This document shows positions 32,509 through 41,100 of a DNA stretch of 64,000 nucleotides, in pieces. A model generated the notes under the pieces. That model was not told the DNA's origin. It ran no database searches and saw only the letters and a program-made list of their open reading frames with translations. The DNA comes from CAVVFX01 sp963747535. Lineage in GTDB: Bacteria; Acidobacteriota; Terriglobia; Bryobacterales; Bryobacteraceae. Every line of letters begins with the position of its first letter. Within the stretch, counting starts at the first letter, position 1. The stretch lies in assembly GCA_963747535.1 (NCBI GenBank), contig CAVVFX010000017.1, positions 62,001 through 126,000 on the forward strand. The letters are read 5' to 3'. The translations under genes and the position numbers were made by a program.

Positions 32509-33524
32509 CGAGTTTTCTCTAATTGGATCAGGGCGGAGGCTGCCTCGACAACCCGCTCCGCGGTAACCCGGGTCATGCAGCGGTGATCGATGGGACATTC
32601 GCGTTTAAAGCACGGGCTACACTCCACCTTCTCCAGGATGACAGCGTTGGTGGGTCCGGAGGGTCCGGTAGTCTTCGGATTGGTGGCGCCGAAGATCGCG
32701 ACGGTAGGCACGCCCAGCGCGGAGGCCACATGCATCGATCCGGAATCATTGGTCAGAAACAGGGAACAGGCGGCGGCCAGATCGATGAACTGGCGCAAAG
32801 TGGTCTTTCCCGCCAGATTGACCACGGGAACGGAGCGTTCTCGCAAGGCCTGTTCCACTGCGAGACATTGCACGGCATCATTGGGGGCGCCGAATAACGC
32901 AACCGTACTGTTGCATTGCGATGCCAGGCCGGCCGCGCTTTCGGTAAAGCGCTCGGGCAGCCAGCGCTTGGCATTACCGAACGCCGCGCCCGGGCTGACG
33001 CCGATCACCGTTCCGGTAACGCCCTGTTCGGCGAAGGCCCGCTGTCCCTCGCGAGCGGCATCGGAGGCACATTCCAGCAGGATGTGACCGTCCGCGCCAT
33101 GGTACCCGTCGATGAGGCGGGCTTCCTGAAGGAGTTCAAGGTAATAGAAGCGTTCGTGAACCGAGCCCTTCCAGCGGGGCAATGGAACGGGGCTCGTCAA
33201 GAGTAACCGCCGGATATCGCAGTCGTAACCCACGATCTGGGGAATTCCCGCCAAACGAAACAGCAGTGCGGAGTCGAAAGAATTAGGGAAGAGGATGCCA
33301 AGGTGAAACTTGCGCTGCCGCAGGGCACGGGCGGTCTCCCAACGGCCATGGTCGTAAACGATGACCTCGTCGATGCAACTCTCCCGGGCGAAGAGATCGG
33401 CGACGGAACGCCTGGCGAGCAGACTGATATGGCTCTCGGGGTAGTTCGCACGCACGGCCCGGATCGCCGGGAGCGACATCACCGCGTCGCCCAGCCAATT
33501 GGTCGATCGTATTAGAATCCGCAT
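32505..33524 (-). CDS. Glycosyltransferase family 9, heptosyltransferase II-like
   Basis: This is the second GT9 enzyme of the cluster and closer to WaaF: the N-terminus reads ILIRSTNWLGDAVMSLPAIRAV, the hallmark of heptosyltransferase II, followed by GVSPGAAFGNAKRWLPERF and FLTNDSGSMHVASALGVPTVAIFGATNP. A C-terminal Cys pair (CSPCFKRECP) is typical. ATG 33524 is preferred to TTG 33560 because the family begins there. Length is 339 residues. The stop overlaps the downstream gene by 4 bp. Together with the GT9 at 31170 it implies a heptose-containing core on the outer membrane. Confidence 0.9.
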   Translation of the reverse strand: MRILIRSTNWLGDAVMSLPAIRAVRANYPESHISLLARRSVADLFARESCIDEVIVYDHGRWETARALRQRKFHLGILFPNSFDSALLFRLAGIPQIVGYDCDIRRLLLTSPVPLPRWKGSVHERFYYLELLQEARLIDGYHGADGHILLECASDAAREGQRAFAEQGVTGTVIGVSPGAAFGNAKRWLPERFTESAAGLASQCNSTVALFGAPNDAVQCLAVEQALRERSVPVVNLAGKTTLRQFIDLAAACSLFLTNDSGSMHVASALGVPTVAIFGATNPKTTGPSGPTNAVILEKVECSPCFKRECPIDHRCMTRVTAERVVEAASALIQLEKTR

Positions 33525-33568
33525 GAGAGAAGGAGGAGGCAGGCTAGAGGCCGGCTCCAAAGTGAAGT

Positions 33569-34786
33569 TTACTTCTCCGGACGAAGCGCTTCAAGCAGCT
33601 TCGCCCCAAAAGGCGAGTCGGGTCTCAGGGGCGGAGCGGCGGCTGGCGGCCTCGGCGGAACGGTCGACGGCACGGGCACGGGCCTGGCCGGCGCAGGCCG
33701 CGGAGAGGCAGACAGGGGTGGGATCGGCGGGTTGGGCGGCGCGGGCGCGACGAGTGGAGCAGAGGGCACCGGCGCTGGAGCGACAGGGACCGGATCCAAA
33801 CTCGGTACCGGTTTAACCGGAGGAGCAGGCGGATTCAGATAGAGCGCCTTCCTAAGCATGCCGCGCTCCAGCGCGTTACTGAAACTGGTAAAGTTTCCAG
33901 GGGTCTGATCGCGTTCCAGAAGCGCGCGGCTGCACTCCATCTTGGAATCGAGGTCGTCGAGGTAGTGAAACAGCAGGGCTTCAGGAAACTGCGGGAGTTT
34001 GGGCGAGCCGAAATCCAACTGGCCGTGATGGCTGATAATGATGTGCTCGAGCAGGGTGCGCAGTGGCGCGGGAAAATCCGGGAACGCGCCGATCTTATCG
34101 GCCACGATGCGCAGCCCGATCATCATGTGGCCGAGCAACTGGCCTTCCGCCGTGTAAGAAAACCCGCGATCGTAACTCAGTTCCCAGATCTTACCGATAT
34201 CGTGCAGAACGCAGCCGGCAATCAAGAGGTCGCAATCGATGAAAGGGTACAACGGCGAAACCGCTTTGGAGAGGCGGCATAGCGACAGGACATGTTCCAG
34301 CAGGCCGCTCAAAAAGGCATGATGGATCTGCTTGGCGGCGGGCGCGAGGCGGAAGCGGCGCGCAATCTCCGGATCATCCAGAATGGCGTTCAACAAGCCG
34401 CGGATATAAGTGTTGGAGATGGCATTTACATGGCCGCGCAATTCTTCCCACATCACCGCCGGGTCATGTTTGGAGGCCGGGAAAAAGTCGGTGAAATCGA
34501 CGTCGCTATCCGACAGGGGGCGCAACCGGTGAATCACCAACTGGACGCGATTATGGTAGATCTGAACCAGCCCTTTCACCCGGATGAAATCATCGCGCTC
34601 GAAGAGGTTGAGGACCTCGGTGACGTTGTCCCACATTTTGGCGTCAATGTCGCCGGTTTTGTCGCTCAGGATCAGAGATAGGTAGGGCTCGCCGGTCTTC
34701 TTCTGGCGAATTTCTTTGGACTGCACCAGCAGCGAAATGGAGGGTGTCGCATTCTCCTGGAGTTCGCTGATGTAAGGAGATTTCAT
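33569..34786 (-). CDS. YhaM-like OB-fold / HD-domain nuclease with Pro/Ala-rich tail
   Basis: YhaM-type proteins are 3'-5' exoribonucleases that combine an OB-fold with a metal-dependent HD domain. Here the OB domain spans about residues 15-90 (LVQSKEIRQKKTGEPYLSL, DIDAKMWDN), and the HD domain begins with HHAFLSGLLEHVLSLC, continues with VLHDIGK (His/Asp pair) and ends with HHGQLDFGSPKLP. From about residue 320 the sequence becomes a Pro/Ala/Val-rich low-complexity tail of about 80 residues, unlike YhaM itself, and may be a disordered interaction segment. It lies between a parvulin gene and the GT9 pair, all on the minus strand. Confidence 0.85.
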   Translation of the reverse strand: MKSPYISELQENATPSISLLVQSKEIRQKKTGEPYLSLILSDKTGDIDAKMWDNVTEVLNLFERDDFIRVKGLVQIYHNRVQLVIHRLRPLSDSDVDFTDFFPASKHDPAVMWEELRGHVNAISNTYIRGLLNAILDDPEIARRFRLAPAAKQIHHAFLSGLLEHVLSLCRLSKAVSPLYPFIDCDLLIAGCVLHDIGKIWELSYDRGFSYTAEGQLLGHMMIGLRIVADKIGAFPDFPAPLRTLLEHIIISHHGQLDFGSPKLPQFPEALLFHYLDDLDSKMECSRALLERDQTPGNFTSFSNALERGMLRKALYLNPPAPPVKPVPSLDPVPVAPAPVPSAPLVAPAPPNPPIPPLSASPRPAPARPVPVPSTVPPRPPAAAPPLRPDSPFGAKLLEALRPEK

Positions 34787-34854
34787 CTAGGCGAGGCTCC
34801 CAAGGGGTAGCTTGTCAGGCCGGCAGAAACCGGTAAGGTGAATTTGGGAGACGG

Positions 34855-36129
34855 TCATTTAGATGGGGGCGCGGCGGGGTCTGGCGCGGCCGGCGTCTGG
34901 GCAGCAGCAGGCGCGGCAGCAGCAGTGGGTGTTGCAGCAGCGGGCGCAGGAGCAGCGGCCGGCGTGACAGGCGGCGCGGGTTCAGGCGTGGTCTTGCCGC
35001 TGAACGGGACCGCGACGCCCAGGACATGTTTCTTCTTCTTGGTGTGCGCGGCGACCTCTTCCTTGGTGGTGGTCTCGGGCTTCAGGGTCGCGGGATCCTT
35101 CCAGGTGGTGTCCTTACCCGGGGCAGCGCCGCTGTCGACGAATCCGCCGCGAATCTGGATAAAGGCCTCCTCCCGGAGCCTGGTGAGATATTTGCGCAAC
35201 TCCGGCTGCATCCGGGGAGTGTACAGCTTCTCCATGATTTCGTCCTTGACGTCTTCGAGGGCTGCCTGTCCGGCAGCGTAATGTTCTTCCACCTTCAGAA
35301 TTTCGAAGCCGACCTTGATCCGGATGGGGTCGGTCACGAAGCCCTTGTTCGCCTTGAAGACCACGTCTTCGAGCGGCTTGACGAGATCGCCTTTTTTGTA
35401 GGCGCCGAGTTCACCGTCATTCTTGGCGGTCTCGGCGTCGGAATACTGCTTGACCAGGTCGGTAAACTTCTCACCCTTCCGGGCGCGGTTCGCAATGTCC
35501 GTGGCTTTCTTTAGTGCGGCCGCGACGGCTTCGGGACTGCCATCCCCTGTCGAGATCAGAATTTCCCTCAGGAAGACCTGCTCCTGGCGGACGAAGTCAG
35601 CTTTGTGTTTGTCGTAGTAATCCTGGATCTCTTCTTTGGGAACATTGATGTGGGAGCCGACTTCCTGGCCGATCACACGCTTGGTCAGTTCGCCGTCCGT
35701 CATCTGCTGCTTCCAATCTTCAAAAGTGATCCCGATCTGCTCGAACACCCACTGATGGAACTTATCGGGATCGGCAATACCGCTCTGGGCCTGGACTTGC
35801 GCGATACGCCGGGTGATCTCGGCGTCGACCTTAATATCCAGCTCTTTGCCTCTTGCAACCAGGAGCAGTTGGTCGATCTTCTGCTCGAGGGCGTCGGCTT
35901 CGGCAGCCTTGGAGTCTTTTGCCAGTTCCTCGCCACTCTTCCCCTGTTTGCGTAGCTCGGACTCGATATAGGTATGCATCTTTTCTAACTCGCCGCGGGT
36001 GATGATGTCGCCGTTAACCTTGGCGACGATCTCCTCGACCACCTTGACGTCCGGCGTGTCGGTCGAAGCGGCGGAAAGCATACCCGTAAACAACAGCGCC
36101 GCGGCGCCGAATGTATAGATCAAACGCAT
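34855..36129 (-). CDS. Periplasmic parvulin-type peptidyl-prolyl isomerase (SurA-like)
   Basis: This is an envelope chaperone that catalyses prolyl cis-trans isomerisation and probably escorts outer-membrane proteins. A signal peptide (AALLFTGMLSAAS) precedes a SurA_N-like region with IVAKVNGDIITRGELEK. One parvulin domain lies at about residues 185-290 (VFLREILIS, GEKFTDLVKQYSDAETAKNDGELG, VTDPIRIKVGFEILKVEEHY), followed by a short helix. The last 80 residues are Ala/Pro/Thr-rich, like the tail of the neighbouring YhaM-like protein but in a different frame. Length is 424 residues. Confidence 0.9.
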   Translation of the reverse strand: MRLIYTFGAAALLFTGMLSAASTDTPDVKVVEEIVAKVNGDIITRGELEKMHTYIESELRKQGKSGEELAKDSKAAEADALEQKIDQLLLVARGKELDIKVDAEITRRIAQVQAQSGIADPDKFHQWVFEQIGITFEDWKQQMTDGELTKRVIGQEVGSHINVPKEEIQDYYDKHKADFVRQEQVFLREILISTGDGSPEAVAAALKKATDIANRARKGEKFTDLVKQYSDAETAKNDGELGAYKKGDLVKPLEDVVFKANKGFVTDPIRIKVGFEILKVEEHYAAGQAALEDVKDEIMEKLYTPRMQPELRKYLTRLREEAFIQIRGGFVDSGAAPGKDTTWKDPATLKPETTTKEEVAAHTKKKKHVLGVAVPFSGKTTPEPAPPVTPAAAPAPAAATPTAAAAPAAAQTPAAPDPAAPPSK

Positions 36130-36162
36130 AATCGTATTATTGCATCCTGAAGCAGACGGTTT

Positions 36163-36957
36163 TTAGATAGGCAGACGGCGGTTCCCGGTGAGGCCGCCCG
36201 ATTTCTGGGAAGGGATCGGGCCGCTACCATCGGAAAAGTTAGCCGGAGTGGGGCTATTCGGCGACACCAGCTCATCGGAAGTAAAACTAACGGGACGGTC
36301 GAGGACCATTTCGATGGTGCTACCCCTCGGGAGGGTGGCCTCCGGTCCGCGGGTGAGCAAAGCCATCATGAATCCGGCGGCCACTCCGGCGCCTGCGCCG
36401 ATCGCTGCGCCCTCACCCATGTGTCCCAGTTCACCGCCCAGTCCCGCGCCGATCAGGCTGCCGCTGGCTCCGGTTATGGCGACGGTTTTGGCATCTGTAG
36501 TCTTACCGCTCTCGGAAACGATCTTACCCTCGGATTTTTCCAGTTTCTCGTCTCCCCGGCCGTCGATTGCGCCCACGCGGGCGCGGAAATCACGGGTCAC
36601 GCCGTTGGGTAGAGTCAGGGAATCGAACCGGACGAACAACATTCCGCGACCCTTGACGCGTCCCGGGCGCTTGACCTCGGTGACGGTTCCCTCGACGTAG
36701 CTGCCGGGAGGAATGACGATTTTGCCAGCTGCCAGGATGGGGAACACGGTCTGGAGATAGACGCGATCGCCAGCCGTGGAATTCTTGGTGTTCACGCTAT
36801 TGATCATGCTCAGCGGGATATGAGTGCCAGGCTGGACGACAAATGGAGTCGCCGCCCTATCAGCCGCAGGGGTGGCTGGAGCGTCTTGCGCCAGGGCAGC
36901 GCCGGACGCAAGCAGTGCTGCCAGGCCGAGAGTTGGAAAGGACAGACCGTACCGCAT
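36163..36957 (-). CDS. Secreted protein with glycine-rich, TrbI-like C-terminal region
   Basis: No named function is assigned. ATG 36957 gives a signal peptide ending SGAALAQDA. The mature part starts with a beta-rich segment (VVQPGTHIPLSMINSVNTKN, GDRVYLQTVFPILAAGKIVI, PPGSYVEGTVTEVKRPGR) that resembles the OB/TrbI-like domain of VirB10-type proteins. Two glycine-zipper-like stretches follow (ASGSLIGAGLGGELG and AIGAGAGVAAGFMMALL), which could insert in or pack against a membrane. The frame upstream of 36957 lacks support. It lies between adk and the parvulin gene, so an envelope role is inferred. A conjugation role is unlikely without other tra genes. Confidence 0.75.
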   Translation of the reverse strand: MRYGLSFPTLGLAALLASGAALAQDAPATPAADRAATPFVVQPGTHIPLSMINSVNTKNSTAGDRVYLQTVFPILAAGKIVIPPGSYVEGTVTEVKRPGRVKGRGMLFVRFDSLTLPNGVTRDFRARVGAIDGRGDEKLEKSEGKIVSESGKTTDAKTVAITGASGSLIGAGLGGELGHMGEGAAIGAGAGVAAGFMMALLTRGPEATLPRGSTIEMVLDRPVSFTSDELVSPNSPTPANFSDGSGPIPSQKSGGLTGNRRLPI

Positions 36958-37124
36958 ATCTTGATTATCCCGGATTTCCACTGTCCTGACGCAGCAAATT
37001 ATAGACCGGTTTCGAAATGTAGGCGCTGGCGGCACTTTTTGGGGCATGGGGCGTGGTTGGGGAGCACACGTGTGGGTTGGCGGCGACTTGGGGTGCTAAC
37101 GGACAAGGCCGTCCGGGCCACATC

Positions 37125-37787
37125 TTATCGGGCATTCCCGTTGCGGCTGAAGATCGGTTCGAGAATACCCGTGATCTCCTCGAAAATGTACGCCGGAGAC
37201 CGATCACCGCGAATATGGTGATAGTCGGAATAATGGGCCAAGATCGGACGGGTCAATTCGTCGTACGTCCGCAGACGCTCGCGAAAGACGTCTTCACGAT
37301 CATCCTTGCGAATGATGAGATCCTGGCCATCGGCATCGCACTTACCCGGACTCTTGGGACGCGCGGAGAGAATGTTGTACGTCCGGCCGCACTTCGGGCA
37401 CCAACGGCGCGACGTCATACGCCCGATCAGCGCGTCCCTGGGAACATCAAAGTGCAAAACCAGTGGCGAGCCGATGGACATCTGTCCGAGAGTGGAATCG
37501 AGAAACTCCGCCTGTTCGACAGTCCTGGGGTAGCCATCCAGGATGAAACCGCGACCGCAGTCGGGCTGCAAGATGCGCGCTTTCAGAATCTGATTCACCA
37601 GGTCGTCGTTGACCAGTCCGCCGGCCGCGATGGTGGCCTGCGCCGCCTTTCCGAGATCCGAACCAGCCTTCATCTCCCCGCGTAGCAGGTCGCCTGTCGA
37701 GATTGCCGGAATGTTCAGCCAATCAACGATGAGGCGGGACTGTGTTCCCTTTCCGCAACCAGGGGGCCCGATTAAAAGCAGGACCAC
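37125..37787 (-). CDS. adk: Adenylate kinase with zinc-type LID
   Basis: The enzyme interconverts 2 ADP and ATP + AMP in the cytosol. The P-loop GPPGCGKGTQS, the AMP-binding STGDLLRGEM and DGYPRTVEQAEFL, and the LID-proximal Arg motifs (GRMTSRRWCP, DDREDVFRERL) are all present. The LID carries CPKCGRTYN and a later GKCDADG, i.e. a Cys3-Asp zinc site as in many Gram-positive and other bacterial enzymes. The start is GTG at 37787, decided by ACGGAGG 6 nt upstream. Length is 220 residues. It heads the minus-strand envelope cluster but is separated from the next gene by 167 bp. Confidence 0.96.
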   Translation of the reverse strand: MVLLLIGPPGCGKGTQSRLIVDWLNIPAISTGDLLRGEMKAGSDLGKAAQATIAAGGLVNDDLVNQILKARILQPDCGRGFILDGYPRTVEQAEFLDSTLGQMSIGSPLVLHFDVPRDALIGRMTSRRWCPKCGRTYNILSARPKSPGKCDADGQDLIIRKDDREDVFRERLRTYDELTRPILAHYSDYHHIRGDRSPAYIFEEITGILEPIFSRNGNAR

Positions 37788-37966
37788 AAAACCTCCGTTA
37801 TGAGGGTGTCCAGACAGCTAACACTTTTCCACTGCATCACCCAACTCTATTCTGCCTGATCTTTTCAGGGACCTTTACAGATGTTCGCGGGAATTAGTTA
37901 GTTGCATGACGCTCGGCTGCACGTCAGAGCGCGACTGCCGGCCTATGTCCGTCGGAGAATGGTTGG

Positions 37967-38788
37967 ATGGGCGGCACTCCGACGGTTGTCATTCTGGGCT
38001 GCGGGTATACGGGAAAGCGCGTAGCGGCGCGTTTCCTGCGGCGTGGCGCGCCGGTAGTGGTGACCGCACGCGACCCGGCCGGCTTGCAGGACCTTGCGCG
38101 CCTGGGGGCCGAGGTGCTTGCCATCGAGGCCGGAGCTCTGACTGAAATCGCGATCCCCAGCGGGGCGTTGGTCTTGCATTCGATTCCGGTTATCGACAGC
38201 CCGTCCGGCGCACACGAGGTCACCGCGCAACTGATCGCCAGATTTGCCGCGGAGCCTGCGCGCCTGGTCTATTTGTCGACCACCGGAGTTTACGGCGCCC
38301 AACGCGATGTCGATGAGAACACTGCTCCGGCTCCCGACACCGAGAGCGAAAGGTTGCGCCTGTCGGCGGAGGATGCTGTACGACGCGGCCCATGGTCGTC
38401 ACTGGTGTTGCGGCCCGCGGCGATCTATGGGCCGGGACGCGGCATTCATGTTTCCCTGCGGGCGGGCCGTTTCCAACTTGCCGGCGAAGGCAACAATTTC
38501 GTCAGCCGGATCCATGTTGAGGACCTCGCAGCGCACGTTGAAGCCGCGCTTCTGTCGGAGGTGACGGGCGCTTACCCGGTCGGCGACGAACTGCCCTGCA
38601 CGTCGCGGGAGATCGCTGAATACTGCTCGCGGCTGTTGAACGTGCCCATGCCGCCATCCGTCCCGCGCGAGGCTTTGCACCAGACGCGCAGGGCCGACCG
38701 CCGCGTAGATGGCCGTGCGATTCGAGCCCGGTTGCGGATTACGCTGCGCTATCCGACGTATCGCGAGGGAATCCCGGCATCACTTTGA
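37967..38788 (+). CDS. NAD(P)-binding SDR/epimerase-like protein (YeeZ-type)
   Basis: The 273-residue protein has an atypical SDR Rossmann fold: VVILGCGYTGKRVAARFLRRG binds the dinucleotide, and LVYLSTTGVYG..., LVLRPAAIYGPGRG and RIHVEDLAAHV are the extended-SDR blocks. The catalytic YxxxK is not obvious, as in YeeZ-like members, so activity is uncertain. The gene stands alone on the plus strand between adk and a lytic transglycosylase. The reaction it performs cannot be named. Confidence 0.82.
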   Translation: MGGTPTVVILGCGYTGKRVAARFLRRGAPVVVTARDPAGLQDLARLGAEVLAIEAGALTEIAIPSGALVLHSIPVIDSPSGAHEVTAQLIARFAAEPARLVYLSTTGVYGAQRDVDENTAPAPDTESERLRLSAEDAVRRGPWSSLVLRPAAIYGPGRGIHVSLRAGRFQLAGEGNNFVSRIHVEDLAAHVEAALLSEVTGAYPVGDELPCTSREIAEYCSRLLNVPMPPSVPREALHQTRRADRRVDGRAIRARLRITLRYPTYREGIPASL

Positions 38789-38975
38789 AATTGGAAGGGT
38801 ACACGCGGTCGTCGCGCACGGCTGCTAATGCTTGTCGCTTGCGCGACAAAAGCGACCTGGGGGTCGTGCCCAGAGGGCCCCCAGGACGTGGGCGTCCGCC
38901 AGGCGTCTGCCCCACAAAAGGCAAAAGTCGAGCGGCTCCTGCCAGCCCCACGGCGGGAACCGTCGCGAGTCCTTA

Positions 38976-40697
38976 TTAAGATTTAGGCTGCTGTTTCGGC
39001 ACTTGCGCAACCGTGGCCGAGGTCTTGTGGACCGGACGGGGGACGGCGGGCTTTGCCGCGGAAGCCGTGGTCTTCACGGGCGGCTTTGGCGCAGCAGCAG
39101 TAGGAGTCCGGGTAACCGCCGGCCGGGGACGGCTCCGGTAGCTCGATCTCTTAACCGCCGACTTGGGCGCCGGTTCCTTGAAAGCCGCGGGGATGATCAG
39201 ATGGTCGCCAGGCGCGGGCTCTTCGGCGCCTGCCATGTGATTGGCGGAGATGATACTGCTGGTCGTCGCACCGTAGCGCCTTGCAATCACCGCCAGAGTT
39301 TCGCCCGTTTCGACGAGATGCATTCTCCAAGCCAGGCGGTGGTCGGGCGGAATACTATCGAGACCGGCGATCAGCGCGGTAGAAGTGGATTTCGGAACGT
39401 GCAGGCTATAACCCGCGGGAGCCACACTCCTAAGCAGTGCCGGATTCAACTCGATGAGATAAGAGATGGGGGAATCGGTGAGATCTCCCACCAGCGCCAG
39501 GTTGGTTGCGGCGCTCATCTCGACCGTTTCGTATTCGACGGGAGCTTCCGGGCTAACATCATCCAATCCATATTCCTTGGCGTTCTTTCCCATGATAGTC
39601 ATGGCCAGGATGATCGGGACGTAGTTGGTGGTTTCCGCCGGGAGTGCGCCACGCGAGCGAAGTTCCCAAAAGTCGGCATAACCGGTACGCTCGATCGCGT
39701 GCTCGATCCCGCCCGGCCCGCAGTTGTAAGCGCCGATCGCGAGATACCAATCGCCGAATTCGGCGTATAGGTCCTTCAGATGGCGGGCGGCGGCGCGGGT
39801 GGCCTTTTCAGGATCGTAGCGATCGTCTGAATAAGGTGTCTGGAACAAGCCGTACTGGTTCCCGCGTGATTGAATGAACTGCCACATCCCGCCGGCGGCT
39901 GCGTAGGATACCGCCCGCGGCAGGAAGCCGGATTCGGCTTGCGCCACATAGATCAACTCCTGGGGAACACCCTCTTCAGCCAGCACTCTCTGGATCATCG
40001 GCTTGTATTTACCGGCCCGCTGGAAGCCCGCAATGATGGTGGCACGACCGCGGGTGCTGAAGTAATTGATGTAGCTTAGCACGGCATCATTCATGACCAG
40101 AGGCAACGCCGAAGTGGTGGCATGCAACTCGTCAGAGACTTTGGATTTGAGCCGCGGGTCGACCGGGAAAGTCGTTTGAAGAATGTCTTCGAGCGGGGCC
40201 TTGTCAAACTGGGCCTGGGATTCTTCAGTGGGGGCTTCCGCTCCCAGTCCTGCAAGGTCCAGATGGTGGATTGAATCGACCAACTCGTCCAGCTTGTTTT
40301 CATAGAGGGTGCGATTGGTCGGCCCTGCTGAAGCCTGGATCATCAGATCAACGGCGGCATCAAACTCCATACGGGCACGGTCGGAATCTTTCACGCGATA
40401 GAGCTTGCGGCCGGCTTTGAATCTTTCCTCAGCTTGCTCAATCAAAAGATCAGAAGGGCTGGGTTGAAAAGTTTTATGGTCTTTCTCAGTCACGATACGC
40501 TCGACGGCTTTGAGGTAGCTTTCGTCGCGCGTTTCAACAATGTCGGCTGAGATACCGATGGAAGGTAAGCTGCCCCCGGCCGCGGCCGGAGACATCAGAG
40601 AAATTTGGAATCCGGATTGCTGTGAGTAGGAAGGAACGGAGCTAAGAAGTATAAGGACGAGATAGATTCCCAAAAACTTCGGTCTGTAAAAGGCCAT
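38976..40697 (-). CDS. Membrane-bound lytic transglycosylase (MltD-like) with LysM
   Basis: The enzyme would cleave peptidoglycan between MurNAc and GlcNAc with anhydro-sugar formation. A signal sequence (LVLILLSSVPSYS) precedes a helical region of about 180 residues. The SLT domain shows the catalytic Glu in AQAESGFLPRAVSYAAAGGMW, then WQFIQSRGNQYGL, AARHLKDLYAEFGDW and AIGAYNCGPGGI. A LysM-type glycan-binding repeat follows (HLVETGETLAVIARRYGA ... ANHMAGAEEPAPGDHLIIP), and the last 60 residues are Lys/Pro/Ala-rich. Length is 573 residues. It is transcribed away from the transglutaminase gene across a 400-bp spacer. Confidence 0.93.
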   Translation of the reverse strand: MAFYRPKFLGIYLVLILLSSVPSYSQQSGFQISLMSPAAAGGSLPSIGISADIVETRDESYLKAVERIVTEKDHKTFQPSPSDLLIEQAEERFKAGRKLYRVKDSDRARMEFDAAVDLMIQASAGPTNRTLYENKLDELVDSIHHLDLAGLGAEAPTEESQAQFDKAPLEDILQTTFPVDPRLKSKVSDELHATTSALPLVMNDAVLSYINYFSTRGRATIIAGFQRAGKYKPMIQRVLAEEGVPQELIYVAQAESGFLPRAVSYAAAGGMWQFIQSRGNQYGLFQTPYSDDRYDPEKATRAAARHLKDLYAEFGDWYLAIGAYNCGPGGIEHAIERTGYADFWELRSRGALPAETTNYVPIILAMTIMGKNAKEYGLDDVSPEAPVEYETVEMSAATNLALVGDLTDSPISYLIELNPALLRSVAPAGYSLHVPKSTSTALIAGLDSIPPDHRLAWRMHLVETGETLAVIARRYGATTSSIISANHMAGAEEPAPGDHLIIPAAFKEPAPKSAVKRSSYRSRPRPAVTRTPTAAAPKPPVKTTASAAKPAVPRPVHKTSATVAQVPKQQPKS

Positions 40698-41100
40698 TCA
40701 TTAACCTCGAAAGATAAAGTATTCCCAAGAGTCCGGGGCCGCTCAGGCCTGCGAGCAACTCCTTACTTTATCCCAATTGTCATAGCCGCGTCAATGCGAC
40801 TGTGACACATCGTACGTGTCTTTTTGCCTCAGATGCGTTTTTGGACGTTTTTTTACGCATTCCTAGAGCCCCTACTGCAGAATCCGGCATCGGTAGGGCA
40901 AAAAAGGACTATTTCCGGCCTGTCTCGACTGGTCGGCTACCACCGTCGCACTGCGGTCTACAGCTTTGCGGATTTCTGATTCCACGAATTGAAAAGTTCG
41001 TCTCTCCCCACGGACCTCCTGCTCCCACTTGTATAATAAAGGCCTCGGCTAAGGGCCTGCCTCCCCCGTCGCAAGTGAGCCGCCGAACCCCCAAAAGATT
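40698..41100. other. Divergent intergenic region
   Basis: This spacer separates the minus-strand transglycosylase gene from the plus-strand transglutaminase gene. It contains TATAAT (about 41032-41037) in the direction of the latter, which would give a leader of about 60 nt, and an imperfect GCCCCTAC..GTAGGGC inverted repeat near 40867-40900 followed by six A. Nothing else is supported. Confidence 0.5.

Noticed and set aside
37053..37685. Plus-strand frame of 210 codons
   Set aside because: It is antisense to adk, which has all adenylate kinase motifs and a good ribosome-binding site.
40867..40905. GCCCCTAC..GTAGGGC hairpin followed by six A as a terminator
   Set aside because: The run after the hairpin is A rather than T on the plus strand, and no gene on either strand ends there.
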